Shown here piece after piece: positions 1-5,160 of a DNA stretch of 5,161 bases (the first letter of the stretch is position 1; each line of letters starts with the position of its first letter). The notes below the pieces were generated by a model. That model was not told the origin of the DNA. It did no database searches and saw only the letters and a program-made list of their open reading frames with translations. This DNA is from an uncultured Clostridia bacterium. Its GTDB lineage: Bacteria; Bacillota; Clostridia; Christensenellales; UBA1242. The DNA lies in assembly GCA_947589615.1 (NCBI GenBank), contig CANQBU010000100.1, positions 1-5,161 of the forward strand, written 5' to 3'. Made by a program: the position numbers and the translations under genes.

Positions 1-361
1 TAGTCATACCTTCTGCCGAAACTTTTCCTTTACTGTGATTTTCAATTAAAGTGTCTGCTCTGTGACGTGTTTTGCAGTTTTTGCAATCCATTTTTGGGTC
101 GCCAAAATTTTCGATATGTCCTGAAGCCTGCCAAACGGTTGGGTTCATCAAAATTGCAGCATCGATTCCGAAAGTGGTTGGGTCTTCTTGCACAAAGCGT
201 TTCCACCAAGCCTTTTTAATATTGTTTTTAAGCTCGACTCCGATAGGTCCGAAATCCCATGTGTTTGCAAATCCGCCATAGATTTCACTGCCTTGGAAAA
301 TAAATCCGCGTGCCTTGCAAAGGTTGACAATTTTGTCCATAGTTGCTTTCATTTCTTTCAT
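1..361 (-). CDS. glyQS: glycyl-tRNA synthetase, alpha2 (eukaryote-like) class II type, N-terminal part
   Basis: This enzyme charges tRNA-Gly with glycine in the cytoplasm using ATP. Only the first 120 codons lie in the window and the gene runs off the left edge; full-length members are roughly 450-470 residues. The translation has the hallmark N-terminal blocks of the single-chain dimeric GlyRS: GSEIYGGFANTWDFGPIGVE at about residues 24-43, then KNNIKKAWWKRFV, then ILMNPTVWQASGHIENFGDP at about 70-89, and a Cys-x2-Cys element (MDCKNCKTRHRAD) at about 91-103. The start at 361 is chosen because AGAGGAG lies at 375-369, 7 nt upstream. In-frame Met codons 4 and 8 lack such a site. It is preceded by its own promoter and a glycine-type T-box, so expression should rise when uncharged tRNA-Gly accumulates. 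The family assignment is near certain. Confidence 0.96.
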   Translation of the reverse strand, partial: MKEMKATMDKIVNLCKARGFIFQGSEIYGGFANTWDFGPIGVELKNNIKKAWWKRFVQEDPTTFGIDAAILMNPTVWQASGHIENFGDPKMDCKNCKTRHRADTLIENHSKGKVSAEGMT

Positions 362-480
362 AATAAAACTCCTCTATAAAATAATATTAAATTTTTGCGA
401 AAAATGTCGCAAAGGTTAAAATTCTTAAAAATTGAAGAAAATTTGCATAAAATCGTGTTTTTTAACGCTAAAATGCCATA
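362..480 (-). other. glyQS 5' untranslated segment between T-box terminator and start codon
   Basis: This AT-rich stretch completes the roughly 316-bp gene-free region 362-677, whose other half is the T-box and promoter. It holds the glyQS ribosome binding site (375-369). It also has one small inverted repeat, tttgcg (394-399) and cgcaaa (408-413), with an 8-base loop and no following T-run on either strand. I see no coding potential or further recognisable element. Confidence 0.6.
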
Positions 481-518
481 AAAACAAAAAATCCCCACTA
501 TTTTTGTAATAGTAGGGG
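481..518 (-). terminator. T-box-controlled intrinsic terminator
   Basis: On the minus strand, CCCC (518-515), a bulged T (514) and ACTATT (513-508) pair with AATAGT (502-497) and GGGG (496-493) around a 5-base loop. A run of six Ts (491-486) and four more (484-481) follows. The 5' arm shares bases 517-513 with the antiterminator, so the two structures exclude each other, as expected for transcriptional T-box control. It could also stop readthrough from the upstream membrane-protein array. Confidence 0.92.
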
Positions 519-636
519 CGTTTTAAATGGACGCTGTTCCACCCTAATTCATGCTTTAATAAGCACCTTAATTATGCCTTTCGCAGACATTTGCGTTAAA
601 CTCCGGAGTTGCCAATTCCATCAACATTTAAGTTTC
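493..636 (-). promoter_or_regulatory. T-box leader (tRNA-Gly-sensing riboswitch) of glyQS, with short 5' part
   Basis: Read on the minus strand, 545-532 is AGGGTGGAACAGCG, differing from the canonical T-box AGGGTGGNACCGCG at one defined base. The antiterminator folds exactly: helix TAGGG (546-542) with CCCTA (517-513), a seven-base bulge TGGAACA (541-535), and helix GCGT (534-531) with ACGC (521-518). The bulge UGGA would pair with a UCCA acceptor end, fitting bacterial tRNA-Gly with discriminator U. A Stem III candidate is GTGCTT-ATTA-AAGCAT (566-551); another hairpin is ATGTCT-GCGAA-AGGCAT (590-574). Glycine codons available as specifier are GGA 619-617, GGC 613-611 and GGA 604-602; I cannot decide among them. 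The predicted transcript start near 636 leaves too little RNA for a standard Stem I. The T-box identity is firm; the 5' boundary and fold are inferred. Confidence 0.9.
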
Positions 637-642
637 GAAGTA

Positions 643-671
643 ATTGTATAATAAAAACAAATATTTGTCAA
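643..671 (-). promoter_or_regulatory. sigma-A-type promoter for the glyQS leader
   Basis: On the minus strand, a perfect -35 TTGACA (671-666) is separated by exactly 17 bp from TACAAT (648-643), one mismatch from the -10 consensus. Transcription should begin around 636. The promoter starts only 6 bp after the stop codon of the last membrane-protein gene. A 10-bp palindrome CAAATATTTG (658-667) lies across the -35 edge and spacer; its meaning is unknown. Confidence 0.85.
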
Positions 672-677
672 GTATTT

Positions 678-1163
678 TTATAATTGATTTTTTTCATCAT
701 TATCAAGAAGTTCAATTTTTTCCTTATTTTTCTTATAATCTTCTATTATATCACGTTTGCCAAATGACGACCAAAACAAATAAATGGGAATTAACATTCC
801 GCCCAATAATGCTCCCGAGAAAGAGAAAATATAGTTTTTTCTTAGGTTATAATATTTATCAACTTCCTCTTTAGTTCCTGCTTTGTAAACATAAGAACTG
901 TAATTATTAGTGTCAGGACCTTTTTCTATATTTTTTTGATATTCGTTTTCTGTAATTTCACCGCTTTCTAGAAGTTCCTGTTGAGTCTGTTCATAATAAT
1001 CTATATATTCTTGTGAATTTTCAAGCGTGGCATAGTCTTTGCTGTATTTATTTGCTAGAATCCCTGCTACGGTCACGCCGCTGGCAAGAGTAAGCACAAC
1101 AAGACTCGAAATTATACGATGAGTTTTTATTGCTTTTTTGTATTGTTGTTCAGTTTTTATCAT
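678..1163 (-). CDS. two-TM membrane protein, paralogue 4 of a four-gene array (function unknown)
   Basis: Not a family I recognise. The 161-residue protein has a basic N-terminus beginning MIKT, a hydrophobic segment at about 17-37, an acidic hydrophilic region at about 40-108, a second hydrophobic segment at about 111-133 and a charged, lysine- and acid-rich C-tail. The positive-inside rule suggests both ends are cytoplasmic and the acidic loop faces outside. It shares LLESGEITENEY (65-75 region) and KAGTKEEVDKYYNLR (94-108) with its three neighbours. AGGAG sits 5 nt before the ATG, and the gap from the preceding gene's stop is 11 nt, so co-transcription is likely. No terminator is visible after its stop; the glyQS promoter begins almost at once. 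The gene looks real; its role is unknown. Confidence 0.85.
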   Translation of the reverse strand: MIKTEQQYKKAIKTHRIISSLVVLTLASGVTVAGILANKYSKDYATLENSQEYIDYYEQTQQELLESGEITENEYQKNIEKGPDTNNYSSYVYKAGTKEEVDKYYNLRKNYIFSFSGALLGGMLIPIYLFWSSFGKRDIIEDYKKNKEKIELLDNDEKNQL

Positions 1164-1174
1164 GTTTTCTCCTA

Positions 1175-1657
1175 TTAAATTTCACAATTATCTATATTGC
1201 TATATTTTTCTAAATCTTTTTTGTATTTCTTTTCCATTGCTGTGGCAATTTCGCTAAGAAAGCCGCTTGCCAGTGTGAGAACAAAGGCACAACCAAAAGA
1301 GGCACACATGGAAGTTAGAAAAATATCTTGTTGATTTTTTGTTAGGTTGTAATATTCAATTTGCAGAGGTGTTCCTTCCTTTTTAATAAAAGCATCTTTA
1401 TCGTCGAGGTCTTTGCATAAGTCGTCATGCTCTTCTTGAGAAATTTCATTGTTTTCCAGTTGAGTGTCGTAAATTTCTGTTTGTTCAGAAACATAATTAT
1501 CATATTCCATTGCGTCGAGAATTTTGTTGTTTTCCATGCCACCGACCAGTGCGTTAGGAAAACTTATAATAGTGATTGTTCCAGCGACAAAAGCTGCTGC
1601 ACCCAAAACTTTCCCAATGTTTGATACTAATTTAAAATGTTTTCCTGTTTTTATCAT
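1175..1657 (-). CDS. two-TM membrane protein, paralogue 3 of a four-gene array (function unknown)
   Basis: The 160-residue protein has the same plan as its neighbours: an MIKT basic N-terminus, a hydrophobic segment at about 17-40, an acidic loop, a second hydrophobic segment at about 112-136 and a Lys-rich then acidic tail. The loop motif reads QLENNEISQEEH (66-77), with Asn replacing the Gly found in the other three. The second shared block is KKEGTPLQIEYYNL (92-105), where the usual Glu-Glu after the G-T is lost. It is therefore the most diverged member in both conserved blocks. AGGAG lies 6 nt upstream of the ATG. A 59-bp gap (1658-1716) separates it from the upstream paralogue, the only sizeable gap in the array; I see no convincing promoter or terminator there. 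Confidence 0.85.
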   Translation of the reverse strand: MIKTGKHFKLVSNIGKVLGAAAFVAGTITIISFPNALVGGMENNKILDAMEYDNYVSEQTEIYDTQLENNEISQEEHDDLCKDLDDKDAFIKKEGTPLQIEYYNLTKNQQDIFLTSMCASFGCAFVLTLASGFLSEIATAMEKKYKKDLEKYSNIDNCEI

Positions 1658-1716
1658 AATTTTCTCCTAAATTTCCTAAAAAAGTCTATAAAAACTGCGA
1701 ATTAACTCAATAATTT

Positions 1717-2208
1717 TTAAATTGCGGCGTCGTCTTCTTGATCACCAATAAGAGTTATATCTTCTGATTTATGTTGTGTTGTGACAATTGCTAGGCATGG
1801 GCCAAGTCCGGCAAAAACTATAGTGCAGAGTAACGAAAATATGAAATAAACTGGTGAAACGAGTTTTTGTGATTGCAATTTGTTGAAATTGTCAATTTCC
1901 TCATCTGTCCCAAAAGAGGTGATATAGTCTTTGTATAAACCCTCATAATTTGAGTTAAGCATTTCATTATAATCTTCTTGAGTAATTTCGCCGGTTTCTA
2001 GTTTATTCGAGTATTCTTCGTTTTTTTTGCTTAATACATATTCTTTAAAGGTCTCTGTTTCGTAAAGTTCATTTAATTCTTTTTTAGCATTATTTTCAGT
2101 TTGTTTTGATAAAACCATGCCCGTTATAGCTCCTGCTGCTAAAATTGAGGTTAGCCCTAATTTTACCGTAAGAGGTGCTAATTTTAATTTTTTTGAAGTT
2201 TTAATCAT
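1717..2208 (-). CDS. two-TM membrane protein, paralogue 2 of a four-gene array (function unknown)
   Basis: The 163-residue protein has hydrophobic segments at about 14-34 and 117-141 flanking an acidic loop, and a short acidic tail ending in D-D-A-A-I. Shared loop blocks are KLETGEITQEDY (69-80) and SFGTDEEIDNFNKL (98-111). I place the start at the ATG at 2208, giving an MIKT N-terminus like paralogues 3 and 4. AGAGG lies 5 nt upstream, overlapping the stop codon of the preceding gene. An in-frame GTG at 2214 would add two residues but falls inside that ribosome binding site. The 8-nt spacing from the upstream stop implies tight translational coupling. Confidence 0.86.
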   Translation of the reverse strand: MIKTSKKLKLAPLTVKLGLTSILAAGAITGMVLSKQTENNAKKELNELYETETFKEYVLSKKNEEYSNKLETGEITQEDYNEMLNSNYEGLYKDYITSFGTDEEIDNFNKLQSQKLVSPVYFIFSLLCTIVFAGLGPCLAIVTTQHKSEDITLIGDQEDDAAI

Positions 2209-2216
2209 AATCACCT

Positions 2217-2699
2217 CTAAATTGGTGTGTTTTCGTCTAGTAAATTTTCTTTTGCATTTTTAAGCTTTTCTTCATAATTCGTTTTGGCTATGCCGGTGAA
2301 AAGGACCGAAAGACACGAGATTGCGGCTCCACCCAATAAAGTAAGTCCTACAATCATTAAAGGTTTAAGTTTTTCGCGTTGGGAGTAATATCGATTAACT
2401 TGTTCTTCGCTGCCAAATTGTTTTAAGAACGCTTCTTTATCGTTGACCTTTTCCATTTCGGAATCATATTCTTCGTTTGAAATTTCTCCATTATCGAGTT
2501 GATTTTGAAGTTCTTCTGATTGAAGTATTTGATATTTGGGATATGCAAGTTCATTATTTATTATCGAATCAGCTTTTTCGCCTATCGAACTCATTCCTAT
2601 TGCTATTCCCGCGGAGGCAGCAAACAAAAAGAAAGCAGTTCCCACAGATGCTTTGTTATATAATGCTAGTTTTTTTAATTTTCCTGAACTTACAGCCAT
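2217..2699 (-). CDS. two-TM membrane protein, paralogue 1 (promoter-proximal) of a four-gene array
   Basis: First gene of the minus-strand array. The 160-residue protein has a basic N-terminus (MAVSSGKLKKL, unlike the MIKT start of the other three), a hydrophobic segment at about 18-38, an acidic loop with QLDNGEISNEEY (67-78) and QFGSEEQVNRYYSQ (94-107), a second hydrophobic segment at about 113-137 and a charged tail. There is no lipoprotein Cys or sortase motif. AGGAG (2710-2706) lies 6 nt before the ATG, and a strong promoter lies just upstream. The L-x-x-G-E-I-[ST]-x-x-E-[YF] block loosely recalls the short SHOCT motif; this is resemblance by eye only. Function unknown. Confidence 0.86.
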   Translation of the reverse strand: MAVSSGKLKKLALYNKASVGTAFFLFAASAGIAIGMSSIGEKADSIINNELAYPKYQILQSEELQNQLDNGEISNEEYDSEMEKVNDKEAFLKQFGSEEQVNRYYSQREKLKPLMIVGLTLLGGAAISCLSVLFTGIAKTNYEEKLKNAKENLLDENTPI

Positions 2700-2724
2700 T
2701 TTAATCTCCTATTTATATATATAA

Positions 2725-2753
2725 ATAATATCATAATTTAATATAAAAGTCAA
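2725..2753 (-). promoter_or_regulatory. sigma-A-type promoter of the membrane-protein array
   Basis: On the minus strand, TTGACT (2753-2748) is followed after exactly 17 bp by TATTAT (2730-2725), each one base from consensus. Transcription should begin around 2718, giving a short leader before the ATG at 2699. This is the only strong promoter I see for the four genes. Confidence 0.85.
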
Positions 2754-2808
2754 TAGCTATTTTTTTTGAATAAGATTGGATTATAACTTTACATATTTCG
2801 ACTTTTAT
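2743..2808. repeat. inverted repeat and palindrome in the divergent promoter region (possible operators)
   Basis: ATAAAAGTC (2743-2751) is repeated in perfect inverted form as GACTTTTAT (2800-2808), 48 bp apart. One copy overlaps the -35 of the minus-strand promoter and the other sits just upstream of the -10 of the plus-strand promoter. A 10-bp palindrome AATAGCTATT (2752-2761) lies at the upstream edge of the minus-strand -35. Shared regulation is possible, but AT-rich sequence produces such matches by chance. Confidence 0.35.
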
Positions 2809-2816
2809 GATAAAAT
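2788..2816 (+). promoter_or_regulatory. sigma-A-type extended -10 promoter of the nucleotidase-hydrolase operon
   Basis: TTTACA (2788-2793), a 17-bp spacer and TAAAAT (2811-2816), with TG one base before the -10 (extended -10). Transcription should begin around 2822-2824. That is past the ATG at 2820, so it decides the start of the downstream gene in favour of the ATG at 2838. Confidence 0.8.
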
Positions 2817-2837
2817 AAAATGGACAAAGGATATTTT

Positions 2838-4280
2838 ATGAGAATAGCATTTGACATAGATGATACAATAGCAAGGTTTACCGATAAGCTTATTCAATAC
2901 GCACAAGCTTTTGATAAGCAGGAATCAAAAACTAAAAAAGGTATAGTTGACTATAGAAAGTTTATAACACAAGGAATGTTTGATTGGACTGAAGAAGAGC
3001 AGGAAAAATTTCTTGAGAAGGGAATATATAAGTCAATTCCTTTATTACGTCCAGAAACTGAAGCTGTCGGTTTGATAAGAGAGTTAAAAAAAGAGGGAGA
3101 AGAGGTATATTTTGTAACCGCAAGGGGACATGATGGCTATTCAAAAATAAGCCAAACAAAAAGATGGCTTAAAGAGCATGACATTCCATATGATAAATTG
3201 CTTGCGAAAAACGAGGATAAGTCTAAAGCTATAAAAGAAAATAAAGTTGATATAATGATTGACGACCGCAAGATTTGTTGTGAAATGGCGGAGAAAGTAA
3301 ATTGTCTGGCAATTCAACCAAAGTCTAAAATAGTTTGGCGGGATAAATATAATACAAGCATGTCTTGGCGTGAAATATATGAATTTTTGCTTGAGAAGAG
3401 AAACAAAAAAAGGATTATCGAAAGTTATCCAATTATTATAGATACTGATGTTACAAATGAAATAGATGATGAATTTGCACTTGCATATCTGTTAACTTTA
3501 GACAATGTAAATATAGAAGCGATTACGATTGCGCCACACCTCCAATTACTTGAAACTGACATTAATTATCCAAAAAACGTTGAAAAATCATATAAAAAAG
3601 CCTTAGAAATCGTAAATTTAACGAAATCTAGCCTTAAATACAAAGTTTTTAAGGGTGCGGAAGGGATTATAGATTATGGTGAATTAGAAGTTTCGGAAGG
3701 GGTAAAAAAGATTATTGAAATTTGCCGCAAACATGATAAAGTTGTGTTTATAGGACTTGGCTGCCTCACTAATTTGGCTCACGCCTTAATCCTTGCTCCC
3801 GATATTGCCGACAAGATAAAATTATATTCATTGTTAGGTGAAATCACTCCATTAAAGCTTACTCCCGAATTTAATATGTCGGGTGATTTTCCTGCAACGA
3901 AGATAGTAATGTCAAAAATTAAAGATAAGACAATCTTTCCAGCGACAGGCTTTTCAAATTTAATTCTTACAAAAGATGAAATAAAATTACATGTTAAGAA
4001 AGATAATAAATTGATGAATTTGCTTTACGATGATTTTGTTGATGTGACGGAAAATAAATTTGGCTGCCGATATAAATCCATGTTTGATTTTATATTAATT
4101 TATTATCTTATTTGCCCAATAGAATTCAATGAAGCCGAGTGTAAAATTAAGACGGACAGAACACATATTCTATTTAAAAAGGGGAGAGGAACAAATGTCG
4201 TATGTTCAATTCGCCCAGATAATCCTCTTGCTGAACTACTCTCACGACTTGAAAATTTTAAAAGCGAGGTGAGTGAATGA
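2838..4280 (+). CDS. HAD-type 5'-nucleotidase / nucleoside hydrolase fusion protein
   Basis: A 480-residue cytoplasmic protein joining two enzymes. Residues 1 to about 185 resemble NT5C-like HAD phosphatases: motif I FDIDDT (nucleophile D6, acid/base D8), motif II FVTARGH (T94), a Lys near 122-130 and motif IV IDDR (D142, D143). After a basic linker (about 185-196), residues 197 to about 475 resemble inosine-uridine nucleoside hydrolases: DTDVTNEIDDEFALAYLL (D202, D204, D210, D211; Ca2+/ribose site), IGLGCLTNLA (about 305-314; usually G-P-L-T-N), PEFNMSGD (343-350) and FD at 416-417 where most members have HD. The inferred role is stepwise conversion of a nucleotide to nucleoside, then to base and sugar; substrates are unknown. 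Start 2838 has AAAGGA 6 nt upstream and fits the promoter; ATG 2820 would precede the transcript. It overlaps the next gene by 4 nt. Confidence 0.88.
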   Translation: MRIAFDIDDTIARFTDKLIQYAQAFDKQESKTKKGIVDYRKFITQGMFDWTEEEQEKFLEKGIYKSIPLLRPETEAVGLIRELKKEGEEVYFVTARGHDGYSKISQTKRWLKEHDIPYDKLLAKNEDKSKAIKENKVDIMIDDRKICCEMAEKVNCLAIQPKSKIVWRDKYNTSMSWREIYEFLLEKRNKKRIIESYPIIIDTDVTNEIDDEFALAYLLTLDNVNIEAITIAPHLQLLETDINYPKNVEKSYKKALEIVNLTKSSLKYKVFKGAEGIIDYGELEVSEGVKKIIEICRKHDKVVFIGLGCLTNLAHALILAPDIADKIKLYSLLGEITPLKLTPEFNMSGDFPATKIVMSKIKDKTIFPATGFSNLILTKDEIKLHVKKDNKLMNLLYDDFVDVTENKFGCRYKSMFDFILIYYLICPIEFNEAECKIKTDRTHILFKKGRGTNVVCSIRPDNPLAELLSRLENFKSEVSE

Positions 4281-4864
4281 ATGTAAAATTGTATGCAGTA
4301 GGTTCATATAGTGATTTAGAGTTGTCGTTCAAAAAGGTTGAACTTATAAATTGCGACAATATTTTGGAAAAACTCAAATCTTTTACAAATGGTGAAGTTG
4401 TGAGTGCAGTTATGGATAAGCCCGTTATGATAGAGCCTGTAAATTTTGGCGAAATGGTCGATTTGAGAAAAAGATGCTCGATTAAAAATAAAATTTATGC
4501 TTTTGGCTCAAATGTAAAAAAAATAGACGGCATAGATCTTCAAAATAAAATTTTGAAGGTTGTTCAAAGGGACGGCGAGATACAACTTTTAAAGAACGAA
4601 AAACTGAATGAACTTTATGAGGTAGTTGACAAATATAGAGATTTATACAAACCAAAAGATACACCGAAAATGTGGACAAGAGTTACCAAGAATGTATATT
4701 TCAAATCTCCTTGGGGTGAATATATTTTTGCTCCAATCGATTCCATGATGTGCGTTGAAAATTTTGCGACACGAGAATTCGTTGTTGTTACAAACACTAC
4801 TTATCACTCATTGTTTGTAGAACAAGGAGATAAGAAGAAGTTGGACGAAATAGTAAATATTTAA
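4277..4864 (+). CDS. uncharacterised 195-residue protein co-operonic with the nucleotidase-hydrolase fusion
   Basis: Not recognised with confidence. The ATG overlaps the previous gene's TGA in an ATGA junction, and GAGGTG (4266-4271) lies 5 nt upstream, so translation is probably coupled to the fusion enzyme. There is no signal peptide or membrane segment; it should be cytoplasmic. Two short blocks, KPVMIEPVNF (48-57) and GEYIFAPIDSMMCV...TTYHSLF (147-180), recall by eye small phage-associated proteins that begin with K-P-V-x-I-E-A-V-x-F and end with a G-D-Y-I...F-x-x-T-Y block. This is inference and weak. The middle (about 80-130) is Lys/Glu/Leu-rich and probably helical. A role as partner, regulator or substrate adaptor of the fusion enzyme is suggested only by the gene overlap. 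Confidence 0.82.
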   Translation: MNVKLYAVGSYSDLELSFKKVELINCDNILEKLKSFTNGEVVSAVMDKPVMIEPVNFGEMVDLRKRCSIKNKIYAFGSNVKKIDGIDLQNKILKVVQRDGEIQLLKNEKLNELYEVVDKYRDLYKPKDTPKMWTRVTKNVYFKSPWGEYIFAPIDSMMCVENFATREFVVVTNTTYHSLFVEQGDKKKLDEIVNI

Positions 4865-4974
4865 TAAAATTTACTAAAAAATCAATAAAAAACTTACAAA
4901 ATTCGTTAAAATTATAAAAATTATTAAAAAATGAAATAATTTTGAAGGCGTTGGTTATGCTTTTGGGATAAACA
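4865..4974. other. AT-rich intergenic spacer
   Basis: This stretch is almost entirely A and T, lies between the 195-residue gene and the terminator hairpin, and holds no ORF or recognisable signal that I can support. Confidence 0.5.
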
Positions 4975-5000
4975 AAAAACTGCAGAAAACTGCAGTTTTT
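4975..5000. terminator. bidirectional intrinsic terminator between convergent genes
   Basis: An 11-bp perfect stem, AAAAACTGCAG (4975-4985) and CTGCAGTTTTT (4990-5000), closes an AAAA loop. The T-run follows the CTGCAG core on the plus strand, and the A-run gives the same on the minus strand. It lies 110 bp after the plus-strand operon and 37 bp after the convergent minus-strand gene, so it can end both transcripts. The GC core is only 6 bp, so efficiency may be moderate. Confidence 0.85.
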
Positions 5001-5037
5001 AATTTGTCATATATTAATGCGGTGAATTTTAAGCCAT

Positions 5038-5160
5038 TTACTTCATTTCAGCTTCATCTTCATCATTGTTTACGGATTGATTTGTTTGCTGATATTGTTG
5101 AATGATTTTTTTACTGTCTGCGTATATTGTTTTACCAAATGGTGATTTAAATGTTGGGTA
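5038..5160 (-). CDS. C-terminal end of an unidentified protein (partial)
   Basis: An open frame enters from the right edge on the minus strand and ends at TAA (5040-5038), giving 40 residues. The visible tail starts YPTFKSPFGKTIYADSKKI, continues with a Gln-rich patch (I-I-Q-Q-Y-Q-Q) and ends in an acidic stretch, NNDEDEAEMK. Such a polar, low-complexity tail is typical of a disordered C-terminus and does not identify the family. It is supported as coding by the uninterrupted frame, natural amino-acid usage and a terminator directly downstream. The short length leaves room for doubt. Confidence 0.6.
   Translation of the reverse strand, partial: YPTFKSPFGKTIYADSKKIIQQYQQTNQSVNNDEDEAEMK

Noticed and set aside
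148..330. Minus-strand 60-codon frame and two plus-strand frames (72-281, 188-379) at the left end
   Set aside because: All are other-frame shadows of the glycyl-tRNA synthetase gene, whose own frame runs off the edge.
599..610. Perfect 12-bp palindrome AACTCCGGAGTT as a possible protein-binding site
   Set aside because: It lies inside the T-box leader RNA downstream of the transcription start and is better explained as part of the leader's folded structure.
644..874. Plus-strand open frame of 76 codons
   Set aside because: It is antisense to the last membrane-protein gene and the glyQS promoter, has no ribosome binding site and is rich in Phe/Tyr/Lys as expected from random AT-rich sequence.
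2710..2727. 18-bp palindrome of alternating A/T in the leader of the membrane array
   Set aside because: It is made only of A and T, overlaps the -10 element and is likely low-complexity sequence; there is no basis to call it an operator.
2820..2837. Upstream in-frame ATG giving a six-residue longer fusion protein
   Set aside because: It lies at or before the predicted transcription start and has no ribosome binding site, whereas the ATG at 2838 has AAAGGA at the right distance and gives the typical HAD N-terminus with motif I at residues 5-10.
5107..5155. Similarity of the partial protein's TFKSPFGKTIY to YFKSPWGEYIF in the 195-residue protein
   Set aside because: The match covers only about ten residues and the flanking sequences do not align, so I treat it as coincidence.
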